Below are positions 27,201 to 37,273 of a DNA stretch of 64,000 nucleotides, piece after piece (the first letter of the stretch is position 1; each line of letters begins with the position of its first letter). The notes beneath the pieces were generated by a model, which had not been told where the DNA came from, did no database searches, and worked only from the letters and a program-made list of their open reading frames with translations. The translations under genes and the position numbers were made by a program. The DNA is from Ianthella basta (taxonomy: Eukaryota > Porifera > Demospongiae > Verongiida > Ianthellidae): the NCBI GenBank assembly GCA_964019415.1, contig OZ025888.1, positions 1,203,383-1,267,382 of the forward strand, in the 5' to 3' direction.

Positions 27201-27510
27201 CACAGCAGTAGGTCCAATGCCCCCACATGTGGCAGTGAAGGGGATACCCTTAAAGCCAGAGGACAAGGGCAGAGGAACAACCAGTACTCCTCTTCCCCAA
27301 ACCACTGAACCTGCTGTTAAACCCTACCCTGCCATTTCAGAAGGCACTCAAAAAGCACCTCCCCCTCCCACCCCCGCCTCTGGTGGCCCCCTCCTCCTTC
27401 CACCAGATCCTGCTAGGCAGTTGAAGCCCACACCGAAGCCTCAGAGTGGTTCTACTCCAGGTAAATTGTCTGTGGTTGAACGTGCAAAGCTATTGGAGAA
27501 ATTGATGTAA
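7906..27510 (+). CDS. Receptor gene A: SHFRG module + 10 Ig + 2 FN3 + TM + long tail
   Basis: Twenty-one exons join in frame to 6015 nt (2004 aa): 7906-8067, 8235-8464, 12003-12178, 16724-16824, 17632-17900, 17992-18150, 18233-18270, 18798-19037, 19884-20171, 20581-20847, 21255-21515, 22039-22302, 22625-22879, 23067-23372, 23477-23755, 24000-24293, 24480-24755, 24868-25188, 25292-25618, 25859-25979, 26130-27510. All junctions are GT-AG and phases agree. It encodes a type I membrane protein: signal peptide (1 to about 33), an N-terminal module (to 378), ten Ig-like exons (379-1288), two FN3-like exons (1289-1504), one TM helix in exon 20 and a 460-residue tail. From the Ig exons on, domain order and tail match genes B and C. 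Likely a cell-surface recognition or adhesion receptor; ligand unknown. Introns 2 and 3 hold two retroelements. Confidence 0.85.
8580..9081 (+). other. Unassigned GC-richer insert in gene A intron 2
   Basis: About 500 bp with Arg/Glu/Gln-rich open reading on the plus strand (e.g. GKAE-, QRAQRTLEADEGRERRRS in one frame), unlike the flanking AT-rich intron. It could be a decayed piece of an element coding for a basic coiled-coil region. It is not an exon of gene A: exon 2 joins exon 3 perfectly without it. Confidence 0.35.
9093..11371 (-). mobile_element. 5'-truncated LINE insertion in gene A intron 2
   Basis: The body is the RT frame below, followed by a roughly 190-bp 3' UTR and a tetranucleotide tail (TCAA)n on the plus strand at 9128-9151, i.e. 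(TTGA)n on the element strand. The 11-mer AGATTTAGAAT occurs immediately outside both ends (9082-9092 and 11372-11382) and is a plausible target duplication. The endonuclease half is absent (5' truncation). The 3' end recurs at 46233-46497. Confidence 0.75.
9310..11313 (-). CDS. LINE reverse transcriptase, uninterrupted 667 codons
   Basis: Non-LTR reverse transcriptase motifs in order: FRGIALTSTVSKV, EEQAGFRKHRGCRDQ, FIDFSKAYDRVDR, GLRQGCVLSPLLFSLYIN and the catalytic FADDTALLAPDEE, then YKYLGC. After the RT comes a long C-terminal region ending in a CKECDSGEVEDVVHWLIRC zinc-knuckle-like motif (C-x2-C, H, C). The first Met is probably not the native start, as the element is 5' truncated. The open frame without stops suggests a recent insertion. 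The LINE clade cannot be assigned by eye. It lies antisense to gene A. Confidence 0.85.
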   Translation of the reverse strand: MYTYSTGETGPKEQKKNFSEKLCLPLSSEEIRWALNKVKKDATPGQDGIGVEMMLAEPLFEVWMTLFQVCWESGLVPSVWKESLVVPVPKKSPMGICETTNFRGIALTSTVSKVMCTVLNNRLSCVAEDEGLIAEEQAGFRKHRGCRDQVLALVLLSQMEVAKKAEGMMVAFIDFSKAYDRVDRGQLWRCLEGLGIGGSFLQFLKALYNGTSCRVKVDNKQSDEFSVISGLRQGCVLSPLLFSLYINALVDTLKKHDCGIQCGNDIIPGLLFADDTALLAPDEEGLIRSLNCMVQWCAEWGVKINVAKCGIMHVRKKTVERSNLNFVIDGEEVPVVSSYKYLGCIVDEFLEMKEMIEDKAIAGKKALGAWFQRCTAELGDIGIGTFRKLMTSLVDSTMLYGAEVWGCCRNLQSVQQVQLRAARLFFGVGTLHPRTSLLLELGDLPVVWLARIRCMVFWLKILTSAAYDGRLLKRVSVEAIRLNKGTWIKKMTACCNDFGWQDVGVEQVKDMSENELKRMLESVAWRRVRKEWSQELENKPKLSMLKKIVEYEEESSCANVKMKSERRVLIKLRGGTAPFQMETGRWHGLKREERVCKECDSGEVEDVVHWLIRCPAWIGHREALLKQCHDHSSNSDEDTTARLLCLACHNHKIAADIHTMWKARFGT
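11396..11572. repeat. 177-bp palindrome with head-to-head hammerhead-like motifs
   Basis: The left arm starts AGAAAGGGTTGGTTCTCCAA and the right arm ends in its complement; the arms are nearly identical across about 85 bp with a few-base centre (near 11484). Each arm, read outward, carries GAAGAAGACCAGAGCATCTG followed by GAAACGTC. A long hairpin, probably two inverted copies of a short retroelement end or a fold-back MITE. Confidence 0.75.
13186..16367 (-). mobile_element. Old, broken reverse-transcriptase retroelement
   Basis: The coding remains run about 3.2 kb antisense to gene A in intron 3. In order they show a cysteine cluster (CCRCNRNGSCRNCICV, CTSCLPKRLGSC), an RT region (CPGVRPIGIGEVSRRIMSRA, GCEAAIHALNELFEQ, LLVDASNAFNSLNR, EGTTQGDPLAMAM) and a C-terminal block with ATCACGKANNVQHALSC and GFWNSQQDAFFDVRVF, possibly nuclease-like. 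Proteins of this plan are common in sponge and cnidarian genomes. I cannot assign the clade: non-LTR with a restriction-like nuclease is my best guess, another retroelement class is possible. The coding part is broken in a handful of places. Ends and target duplication were not found. Confidence 0.75.
18798..24755 (+). CDS. Gene A exons 8-17: ten Ig-like domain exons
   Basis: Each exon (240-306 nt, phase 1 at both ends) encodes about one Ig domain. Typical are CSASGTSPLQYQWY, DAGIYTC and CEVSNWAG in exon 9, with variants in exons 10-13, while exons 14-17 diverge (CTAIGDVSSVAFQW, ADEGNYTC-like, CSVND, CTGHGRP). The first unit (exon 8) is short and lacks the central Trp context, LECQGRSVSW...SCHRSG. 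Exons 8, 9 and 14-17 are each most like exons 2-7 of genes B and C. Exons 10-13 have no counterpart there and look like an internal tandem expansion of exon 9. Symmetric phases let such exons be duplicated or lost without breaking the frame. Many N-x-S/T sites. Confidence 0.8.
24868..25618 (+). CDS. Gene A exons 18-19: two FN3-like domains
   Basis: Exon 18 is a clear fibronectin type III domain: TSVSLKWNQPQDN, a central Y-x-F-K-L-G strand, and LSPFTTYTLEIAAHNRVG followed by GPYSNVVVIQT. Exon 19 (VLLQWHADVN, TQTSFCFEWNGFAAG, VYSVWIEMVYSYPATGG) is a more divergent FN3-like unit with its own cysteine pair. Both are phase 1-1. Confidence 0.8.
25859..27510 (+). CDS. Gene A exons 20-21: transmembrane helix and cytoplasmic tail
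   Basis: Exon 20 encodes a small-residue lead (VVAGGGGAG) and a long hydrophobic run LFAILLLFIIVVIPIIVVV ending at the stop-transfer CKRKR. Exon 21 is a single 1.38-kb coding exon. It has NPYQPLDVEGLAHTSSYASY, which matches the repeated YEPLQV unit of gene B, then DYAVPSE and IIYVEPED (YxxP motifs of the kind bound by Crk-type SH2 domains). The rest is Lys/Pro/Ser/Thr-rich with runs such as APPPPTPASGG, and the protein ends KLSVVERAKLLEKLM. A signalling tail for SH2 and SH3 partners is the likely role; the actual partners are unknown. Confidence 0.8.
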
Positions 27511-27595
27511 CGGAAATAATGCGACACTGACACAATAGGAAGAAGCGCAGAATATTATTTTTTTGTTTGCAATGTGTGAATTTCTAGAGTACAGT

Positions 27596-27601
27596 ATTAA
27601 A
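27596..27601 (+). promoter_or_regulatory. Candidate poly(A) signal of gene A
   Basis: ATTAAA 86 bp after the gene A stop codon. A common variant signal; AT-rich context lowers certainty. Confidence 0.4.
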
Positions 27602-28302
27602 TTAATGCCTATACATTTCATGCACACACATACTTAAAGTTCCCATTAAAGTGTAGCTTAAGTGTATTACACACTACTTGCTTTTTGGAGTGTAACAGCG
27701 ATAATTATTACTTTACTGTAAGCGTGTGTAATGGCATTTCAATATACAATTTCATCATATCAGCAGTGACATTTGTTTGATTAGCACCATGAGATCTGTA
27801 AAGTTTCTTGTAGCTATAGTTTGGGCATACATGTATAATTATGTGCCTATATTATATAGCTACACTGGACAATTGTATGTATGTACGTATGTGCCAGCCG
27901 GGCATGGTCTGCTCTTATTGTTTGCCTTGCTGCTTGTGTGATGTAGGATTATAGCATTTAAAGTTGTTTAATTTACGTAGCTGTGTTGAGAGAGTGAGCT
28001 GCATTTTAACAGTAGCATTCCGTCAGCATTCCGTCGAAATACCCCCTGTGTTTTGACTGGTTAGGTGGCCTCGAACAAGCAGATGTACTCTAACCTGTTG
28101 GACATACGTACATACGTACACATGCAGGAATCAATGATCAACTCAAGGATACAAAGCCTACTTAAAATGCTACTTACCACCACACATGTTCTTAACATAA
28201 TGTAAACACCAGGAATAATACATACACAATAATATAACATAAATATAGTCGATTTATTCATGAGCAATAATGTAGCAGATAAATCAACAACTCATGATTG
28301 AT

Positions 28303-28385
28303 GGAAATTTCGGCCACAAAGGCAGAGCAGCTTTGTATGCAGCTGACAAAGGCCTTTGTGGCTAAAACATCTGGCCTGCACTCAT
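28303..28385. repeat. Short inverted repeat with hammerhead-like motif
   Basis: TTTCGGCCACAAAGGCAGAG on one side and CTGACAAAGGCCTTTGTGGC then TAAAACATC on the other: inverted copies of the CTGA-stem-AAAC motif seen elsewhere in this window. Confidence 0.5.
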
Positions 28386-29148
28386 GATCAGTTGTTAATT
28401 AGTCTCCTATGCCACTGCTCACAACTTAATTGACTACATTGAACAACTTAGCCATGGGCTTCTTCTCCTGTAGTATAATATAAGTGAGTGCAACAGAAGT
28501 TACATACTATTATATGCACAATGCAACTCTGGTCCATGCCACGATCACAAATGCATTCAACACCTAAAATTGAGTAAGGTAGTTCAGACATTCATTCTTC
28601 TGTCAGTGATCCGGCCATGTATCTAGGTACCAGCCATTTTGGAGCTATTGTCTTAATATTTTCCTTTATAATTAGGAATTCATGTATATACTGGCAGTAC
28701 AATAGAAGTCATATATAGAAAGAACATTTTATCATGCCAGCACTGTATTATAATTATTATAATCATAACACTGTATATTGAAACTTTCAGTTGCCACCTC
28801 CCACCCCCTTCCTCACATTCTTCTCTTCCCCCTCCTTCCCTCCTTCCCTCCTGTTCTCCTTCTTCCTCCCTTCCTTCCTCACTCCTACATACAGACTATA
28901 TACTACTGTACAGATTGGAAGGAGTTAGAGTGCTGCTCCGTTTCATAGCAAAAATCACAGAATTGTTGATGCATGCATGTATACATTACCACATGTGCAC
29001 ACGAGTACACATGCGCACACACACACACTAATACAGAGAAATTGACTTCTCCCATGTGAGGCAGGGAAGTGCGTCCTTCTGCTTCAGGCCATGATTGTAT
29101 GGTCACAGTGTCTGTGTATATAGCAACATTTTAGAAGTTTACATGTTA

Positions 29149-29295
<147 letters not shown>

Positions 29296-30375
29296 GTGAA
29301 TTATGTGAACTGTACATGACAAAGTTGAGATAGAGTATGTAATAATAGCCAGGGGTGATTGATTCTAACCCTCAGGCTAGAATTATGGGATAGTTGCATA
29401 CAACAAGTGAAAATACTGCTTGCATTCCACCCAGCACAATGCCATGCATACATGACTCCACACTAGCATCACACCTTATGCACACCATGCACACGTGCAT
29501 GTGTGTCACGTATGTGTCTGTGTGTGTACTGATAACTGTTACGACACCTCCTCTGCATGCTTATAGTATACCTCATTTTCAATTGTCATGCAACACCAAG
29601 CACAGTTTCATCTTGTATAGGAATTGAAAGAACAACAGACAACTTGGTTACAAATGCCTAATAACATATACTAACACTTTACACCTGTGTGGCTGCATCA
29701 CATCTCAACGTGTTCCATGGTAACAAGCAATGCATTACCACAGTTTAATGGATGGATTATGGAGATCATTCAGCTGAGTATCCCCAACACATTCTCAACT
29801 CATTCTTCAGAACACACTTAAATGGGCATTACGTATGCAAGTCTGTTAGATATTTGGGGCACTGAGTCAGACTGGGAACATAATTTGTATGTTCTTAAGT
29901 CTCAAGCTTATGATGGTTTGGTACATTTCTATTCTGTACAATAGACAAGGTTCACATACATGTACTGAAACAGGAACATCGATATGTGTCTGAATAACAT
30001 GCACTGGGAGTGCAATTCACATGCATTCTGTTACTGCAGCTGCTCAGGCATTATTGAAATTGGACTCATACATACAACACATGTAGGTGATAGCAGGGAG
30101 TAATGTCCATGCCAGCAATTCTGCTAGGCAATGTTTATAAGGTTGGAGTATGCAGGATTGTGTGTATGTGGGATGACATGGCATGGGAAAGGGAATGAAG
30201 TGAATGATGGAGGTGTTTTGTATATGAAGTTGAAAATGAAGCTCATCACACATACATTGTTATTATATGACAGTGTCACTTTGAAATTCATTATGTTAAC
30301 CCTGGACCTGAATATAACTCTTGCCAAGTAAGGTTTTGACATCCAGGCTCTGCTGTGTACATGTAGGGGACAACA

Positions 30376-33300
30376 ATGAAGAGACGGACCTCAGGCCTGT
30401 ATTGGATTGCTGTTGTACTTCTTGCTGGACAAGTGGCCTTTACCGAAGCTCAATGTAAGCAATCAGCTGAACTGCATGAAGCTTAGACAAGAAACATATT
30501 TCCGTTGCATAGGCTGACGTAGGTAACAAAAGAGTTTGTCTGAAGTTCTAGCAAAGCAGCTCTGCTGAACTTGCTTTACACAGATATTTTCCCTTGTACA
30601 AAATGTGTACAGGTTCCTCCTCCAGTGTCAACGTACATTATGACAGTGTTTTGGTCCTGGTATGTGAGGGCACTGCTCCAGTAAGGTGGTCTAGCCATAC
30701 TACTGTTAGCAGTCAGAGGGAGGTGATCACCACCCCACCCAATAATGCTGGAGAGCAGAGGTCCTGGCTGATATACAGAAATGCAACAAACTCAGACTCT
30801 GGAATCACATGTTATACAGGAGGTGGAAGCTGCAGCTATTCAGTAACTGTCTTTGGTATGTACTGAGAATCATACATAATTATACAAGGATTAGTACACA
30901 TTACAACATGGCACAGTATTTTTATCTGCCAATCAGCTGTCATCATGCAGTGTATATACTGTATATATAGATAATTGCTATAATAATACTCAAAATCTCT
31001 ACAGTTTTTCAGCATGCATGCGTATTATAATGACTGCAAATGAAGAGTGGCCTTCTGCATAACAGTGCACTGGGCTTAATTTAATGCTCTGTGCAACATT
31101 TCAAACAGTCATGCAGTGTTCAAATTCTAAAAATATTTGGACTTTTACATCATTGAATTACGTTGTATTTATTGTGTCTCTGCATGCCTGTTCCTTAGCT
31201 CTTCCTTCAAACGTGCGCATCACTGACTCAGGGCTCACTGCAAATACAGTAGAGCTTAACAGTTCTACCACTCTGTATTGTTCTGCTACTGGCACTGGTC
31301 CCCTTCAATACCAGTGGTACCACAATGGGACCACCATACCTGGTGCCACCTTTACTACCTACATGGTGACTTCTGCTCAGTTCAGCAGTGCAGGAGAGTA
31401 CACTTGTGAGGTGTCCAACTGGGCAGGGAGGAGCAGTGAAACATACACACTGAGAGTGCAAGGTACAGACGTGTACAGACATTGTATAACCAGATGCCGC
31501 ATCATGAGCTCATCCATGCCAGAATGATTAATATGGTAGCTATCAGTAATCAGAATCATAATAATTATAGACAATTCTTTTATTCTTCTCATACAGTTGT
31601 TCCCACTATTTCCAGTTTGTCCTCATCGGCTCCAGGCAATAAGATCATCCTTCCCAGAACAGGGTCTACCTCAGTTACCATTAGCTGCACAGCCAGTGGA
31701 GATGTTAGCTCTGTCTCATTTCAGTGGACACTAAATGGTGGTACTGTGCCTGGTAGCAGTGTTACTGCCACCAACAGTGGGAATCAGGTGATTGGACAGT
31801 TGGTCATCTCTTCCGTTACAACTGCCCATAGAGGTATCTACAGGTGCTCCACTAGCAATAATGTTGGAAGTGATACTCATGAGCTGACATTAACAGTTGT
31901 AGGTAAGCTGGGTGGCATTGAGTGGTATGGTTTGTATACTTGTTGCTTCACATTCATGTATGAGTACAGGCCTAGGCATACAGGGACTGCTAATCAATTC
32001 TGTACAGTACTAGAGCTTGTATTAACATTGCATTAAAGTGAAAATCAACATTGCACCAATAATAATATAGTATAATATAATAATAATAATATTGTAGAGG
32101 CTCACTGTTGCGCTGATAATACATTGATCGTGAAATTCTTGAGCAAGACACAATTATCAGTTGTGTCTTGCTCAAGAATCTCGTGTCAGTGTAGTATAAT
32201 AAATATTAATGGTTCTCACATATTTGTACATGTCTGTTCTAAAGTACAGAAAATGCACACTGCCAATTTACTGAGTGTTTCTGGCTGTACCCTTTAATGT
32301 AAATTTGCACGTCACTAGAAAAAATAATGAACAATCAGTTATGTGTGAAGTGCCTACTGGCTCAATCTGCTGCTAATTTCTGCATCCATGCAGATCCTCC
32401 AACTGTTGCTGCTATCACAGTGAATGGAACTGCAGAAGCAGTTGTTTATGCGCTAAGTGGTACAATGAGTGAATTTGCCTGCATTGTGAGTGGTACTTCA
32501 CCTCTCAGTACTACTTGGGAACTACAAACTACGAGAGGAGTGAGCAACAGATTTGGTACAGAATTTAACAGTATCCTTACACAGGCTGATGAAGGGAACT
32601 ACACTTGTACAGTAGGCAATACTAATGAAGGACTCAGTGACAGTGCTACTGTGATAATAAAAGTGTATGGTGAGCAAATCCTTGAATTCTAGCATAATAC
32701 CATTTCATTATTGCATGCCAAATGGTATACATAGGTCTGATTACTAGATATTTAAACTGTGCTTTCTGCTCTCACAGATGCCATCAATTTGACATCTGAT
32801 GCCATGACAACACTGGAGCACAAAGAGAATGGTGACGTCACTTTGAGATGTTCGTTCTTTATAGACCAAGATGACCCATTTCTTCCTCCTCTACCTGTGA
32901 CATGGACTGGTCCTATACTTATCAGCACAACTAACAATGCCACTCAAACTACCCAGAACAATTACGAGAGCACCTTGACGTTCACAGCCAGCAGACAGCA
33001 CCATGGCCAGTTTACCTGCTCTGTGAATGATACTAGAGTTGGCATTCTCGAAGCACTGTTCAATTTAACAGTTTATTGTGAGTATTTACATTTATGCAAG
33101 CACAATATTTCAAGGTGGTGGATAAATGAATTTTATTGCTTACATCCTGCAGATTCACCAACAAATATTATATTGCAATCAGATTCTACCTTGGTCAACA
33201 ATGGTTCCTCCACAAACTTTACCTGCACTGGCGAAGGCCGACCAGCCCTAGAGTTCAACATTACCAGGGCTCTTCCTGATGGGACAGTCAGCACTACATC

Positions 33301-36300
33301 TGGGGCCACTTTTGTGCTACAGCCATCGTCCAAGGAGGAGTTGGGGTTGAATTTGTTGACCTGCTCTGCTACCAACTCAGAATATAGTACCCCTGTACCT
33401 TCATCAACCCTCTATATCACTATCAGGGGTGAGTGAACACAAAAGGGTTTAATATGTGGCATCCTCATGTATGGTATAAACATTATATATGCCTGATGCT
33501 GTGTGTACCACACTGAAATTCACTCTTGTGCATAGGTGCTCCTGAAGAGGTAAACTCCAGTTCAATTCAAGTGATCAGCCGATCATTCACAAGTGTGTCA
33601 GTGCAGTGGACCCAGCCACAGGACAACTATGCCACAATTCAGTATTATCAGATTCGCCTAGGAGAGTGTGAAACTAATAACCACTCTGACAGTCCATGTC
33701 AGCTTGTTGTCCCTCAACCAGGTCGGTCATATTCTACTTCTCTCACTCTGAGCAGCCTCAGCCCATTCACAACCTATTCATTGGAGATAGCAGCATACAA
33801 CAGAGTTGGTCTTGGACCCTACTCCAATGCTGTTGTAATACAGACAGTTCAACAAGGTTAGCTGTAACACCATGTTTTGGCACTGAGCACCCGCACACAT
33901 TTCAGTTTTCATAATATCCAGTAAGCAGTTTCATTTGGGTATGACAACACATCAGTGAGTTACTAATGTAGTATAATGGGGTTGTTGAAAGTGTCTTAGG
34001 AATTACTTTCAATACACATGCTGACCAGCTGTTACCAAGAGATACTGAGCAACATTATAATCTGGTTAAGCTACTCTTTCTGTCAGCATATATATGGGTG
34101 GTTTCTATTTGGAGGCACTGAACCAACCCTACATCTCTCTTTCCTGGCAACCAAGGCCATGTACGTCTGGCACGCCATCCTTTATTTGCCTAAACTGTGC
34201 ATTACCACTAGAAGGAGAGGGTATGGTATAACATTGTGGTTTGGATTTGACTTACTCGTAGAATTAGTTCTGGCCTCAGGTTATTCACGAATTTGCCATA
34301 CACAGAAATATCACTACCTAAAATACAACAATCCCCACCATCCCTACATTATAGGCCGCACTACGTATATACCTATTTGTTCTGTCTGATTAATAATATA
34401 TTATGTTTTAAAACTGCAAATCAAAAATAGGCTGGAATGCAATTTCACCTTCTTTTTCATACTTGTAAACTTCTCATTCAGATGAAGCCATCATAAAGAA
34501 CTTTGCTGCCAATCCTCAAGGAGACACTACTTTACTCCTCCAATGGCATGCTGATATGAACATTACACAGAATAGCACTGAGTTCAGTTACTTCCTCTTG
34601 ACTCGTCAGCGCCAAGCATCTGTTGATGAAGAGAATATCAACCTCTCTTTAAGAGAGGCACTTTGTCCCAGCAGCACCATGCTGACAGTGTTCTGCTATG
34701 AGTGGGATGAATTTGCAGCTGGTGCAGTCTATTCTGTATGGATTGAGATGGTGTACTCCTATCCAGCCACTGGAGGAAGAGTGACTCTTACAGTGACCAT
34801 CCCAACAGGTGCTCATAATATGTTTTTGCACATGTGATTGCTGATTAGTTATGCAGATTGACATGTGCATGCATTGGCATTGATTTAATGTCTACATTGA
34901 GTGCACCATAGTCGCTCCATTAATGATTGGAATTGCCAGCTGACACGTGCACAATATTGCACTTTCTTCGGGTCTCTTTCTTTCTGTATTTGAACAGTTG
35001 CAGGTGATGCATCCAATCTGGTTAGCAGTGTTGCTGGAGGTGCTGCAGGTGGGTTTGTGGCAGTGCTGCTGGTAGTGGTGGTCCTGGTTGTACTCATTCT
35101 GGTAGTGCTTGGATGCAGAAGGAGGAAGAGGAAGGGGTAAGCTGACACAATGGGATGTACACACTGTGTACTGCACAGGTACTATAGATACATAAGAATG
35201 CCAATGGCCATGTAACAGTTACTGTATGATGGTTAACTATGTTTGTACTGTCGTGGACATGCATGCAAACCTAAGTACTACATACTTGATACATTCTAAT
35301 GTAGCACTGAAGTTCAAAAGTGAATATCTACGTATATAGTCTGTGTGCAATGCTATTCTCTTTAATAAATTAGCTGGCTATGGAGAAATGATTCTCCCTC
35401 TTTCATACTCATCCCTCCAGAGGTAGACAGCCCAAAGAAAGTACAAAGATAACTGGTGTTACATTGGGGAAGATTAACTATAGTGATGAGGAGGAAGGAA
35501 ACACCATAAAATCGTCTGGAACAATTGCCAGTGGGAGTGCTTATGAACCTCTACAAGTGGACAAAGTTGCTAATCACAGCTATTCTCAGTACAACTTTGG
35601 GCAAGCAACTGAGGGACGCCACAGTCATACCTCTGCACCCTATGAACCTCTGCAAGTGGACAAAGTTGCTCACCACAGCTACTCCAAGTGCACCTTTGGG
35701 AAAGAGACTGAAGGAGGACAGGATAGTGGGTATGCTCCTTTGGACATTACCAAACGGCCCAACACAGTGCCGAAGGCAGGGCAAACACCTGGGGAGAAGA
35801 ATGGATCTGACAACAGCCAGGGTATGTACAATCATGAATATGCTGTGCTGGAAGAAGCAACTTCAGGGAAAGCAGAACTGCCTGAGAGTAAGAAGGGGCA
35901 AGGAGCTGTAACAGGTGGCAACTCCACTGGATATGCTAACATTGGTTTTGCATTGGGTGAAGGCAGTCAAAAAGTTGTTTTCAAAGGTAAGAAGGAGCAG
36001 CAAGTCACCAAAAAGGTCTTGAAAGGCAAGTCACAGGAACTCCCACCCACCATGACCAAGCCAAGCAAGCCAAAAATACCGCCAGGAAGCAAACCAGCTG
36101 CTGTGACTAAGGTTAATGTCCCTGTCCCTCCTCCGCCACCTGCGATTGGGCCTGCTCAAGCACCCCTTCAGTCAGTAGCAAAGCCTCCACCTAAAGCCAC
36201 TGCACAGGACAGCAAGAAAATGGAATCTTCAAAACCAACAGCAGAAGATAAAAGTGTAAAGAAGCCTATCCTCCCAAAACAAGTGACTGCATCCGCTGCT

Positions 36301-36405
36301 CCTCCACTGGTCGCCAAGAAAACACCTGCACAGGGTGGAGGATCTCCTTCTACAGGCAAATTGTCCGTGGCTGAGCTTGCCAAGCGATTGGAGAAGAAAA
36401 TGTAG
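30376..36405 (+). CDS. Receptor gene B: 6 Ig + 2 FN3 + TM + ITIM/ITSM-like tail
   Basis: Eleven exons give 3516 nt (1171 aa): 30376-30454, 30613-30855, 31199-31462, 31597-31902, 32394-32669, 32778-33077, 33153-33428, 33536-33856, 34482-34808, 34998-35136, 35421-36405. The signal peptide MKRRTSGLYWIAVVLLAGQ is cut near TEAQ. Six Ig-like exons span residues 27-581, FN3 582-688, FN3-like 689-797, TM about 809-837, tail 844-1171. All ectodomain exons are phase 1-1. Exon order and tail match gene A without its SHFRG module and without its Ig exons 10-13. A type I cell-surface receptor, probably for recognition or adhesion. Exon 2 uses the acceptor GTGTACAG at 30612 because only that keeps the phase. 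Confidence 0.88.
30613..33428 (+). CDS. Gene B exons 2-7: six Ig-like domains
   Basis: Ig1 is short and unusual (LVLVCEGTAPVRWSS ... GITCYTGGGSC). Ig2 is classical (LYCSATGTGPLQYQWYHNG, SSAGEYTCEVSNWAG). Ig3: ISCTASGDVSSVSFQW and GIYRCSTSNNVG. Ig4: FACIVSGTSPLSTTWELQ, DEGNYTCTVGN. Ig5: LRCSFFIDQDDPFLPPLP, GQFTCSVND. Ig6: NFTCTGEGRPALEFNITR, LLTCSATNSEY. The pattern Ig1-Ig6 is the same in gene C and matches gene A exons 8, 9, 14-17. Confidence 0.82.
32135..32179. repeat. Perfect hairpin in gene B intron 4
   Basis: ATTCTTGAGCAAGACACAA, 7-base loop TTATCAG, then its exact complement (19-bp stem). The counterpart in gene C (54977-55029) keeps the stem and extends it to 23 bp. Confidence 0.8.
34998..36405 (+). 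CDS. Gene B exons 10-11: TM helix and signalling tail
   Basis: The TM run is GAAGGFVAVLLVVVVLVV then LILVVLG, followed by the stop-transfer CRRRKRKG. The tail repeats a 33-residue unit twice (AYEPLQVDKVANHSYSQY... and PYEPLQVDKVAHHSYSKC...) with a third partial unit (GYAPLDITK). Tyrosine motifs: SAYEPL and SGYAPL fit the ITIM pattern S/I/V/L-x-Y-x-x-L; TGYANI fits the ITSM pattern T-x-Y-x-x-V/I; HEYAVL is a further YxxL. A Lys/Pro-rich half follows (VPVPPPPPAIGPAQAP) and the protein ends KLSVAELAKRLEKKM. SH2 recruitment is the inferred role. Confidence 0.8.
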
Positions 36406-36444
36406 AAAAAGAAAGGGCTTTCTTTGTTTGTTGCATTAAGCCGT

Positions 36445-36450
36445 AATAAA
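36445..36450 (+). promoter_or_regulatory. Poly(A) signal of gene B
   Basis: AATAAA about 40 bp after the stop codon. The matching block is deleted in gene C. Confidence 0.6.
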
Positions 36451-36706
36451 TAATAATCATAACATGAATAGTAGTGTGCCTCGTTGTTCTCTTAATATTT
36501 TTACTAGAATTTCATATTAGGTTAATCCTTACATACAGTACAAGTCTGTACAGCTTTAGCATGCATATGGGTTGTGTCAGTTGTTATTATACAGTTATTT
36601 ACTTCAGGGTGTGATCTTACAATAATTATACTATGACATGATACTTAACCTACAGTATAAGGAAGGCCTTCAAGGACTATGTATAAATTATCATGTATTA
36701 GGCATA

Positions 36707-37273
36707 CTAGCTGAATGCCCGCCCTACGGGCAGGTTCCCTGCTTATCCCAAGCCAGTGAGTCGGTACCTTGCCAGTTTTGAATTATCTGCACAGGTAGCA
36801 ACGGAGGCTGGCTGCTATAACGACGGTAGAGTTTAATTCGAACGTTTGCCGCAACGAATAAGATCTTCCGTAACCGGAAGTTCCAGAAACCAATAATTAA
36901 AAATGGTGTCTCGGCCCGCGGGAAAAAAGGAAGCGCGTTCTTCGGCTGCAGGGCAGCTAGGTGAGCGGCACCACTCTAAGCTCGTGTCCCCCCACTCCTA
37001 TAACCGGCATGGCTCGTATCAAGTACGCCAATGACCGGTAGTGGAAGGGCCGGTCGATAATGTTAAAAATGGCGTATCGGCCTACGGAGAATTGACGAAG
37101 GACATATCCCTCTTCGGCCGCAAGGCAGCTAGGCGAACGGCACCCCGCTAAATACATGTACCCCGAGTCCATCAACTGGCACGAAACGTCTCGAGCCGAT
37201 TCCCGGCAAGGTGCTGATTATATGGCTGAACAAACATACATAAAAATCCTAGATCCCGTGAATTATAGTAAGA
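36707..37273 (-). mobile_element. Non-autonomous Helitron, 567 bp
   Basis: On the minus strand the element starts TCTTACTATAATTC and ends CAGCTAG, preceded by a GCCCG/CGGGC hairpin 6 bases before CTAG. The flanks are A on the 5' side and T on the 3' side with no target duplication, the A|TC...CTRR|T signature of Helitrons. The duplicated copy of this locus is an empty site (between 60584 and 60585, GGCATA|TGCTGCC), which fixes both ends. The interior is CpG-rich and holds two diverged tandem units of about 165 bp (from 36899 and 37063, both starting AAAAATGG). No helicase frame. Confidence 0.85.

Noticed and set aside
34018-34389. 123-codon frame in the intron before gene B exon 9 (also 56856-57223)
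   Set aside because: It is interrupted in the paralogue and lies inside a well-supported intron; intron remnant, not an exon.
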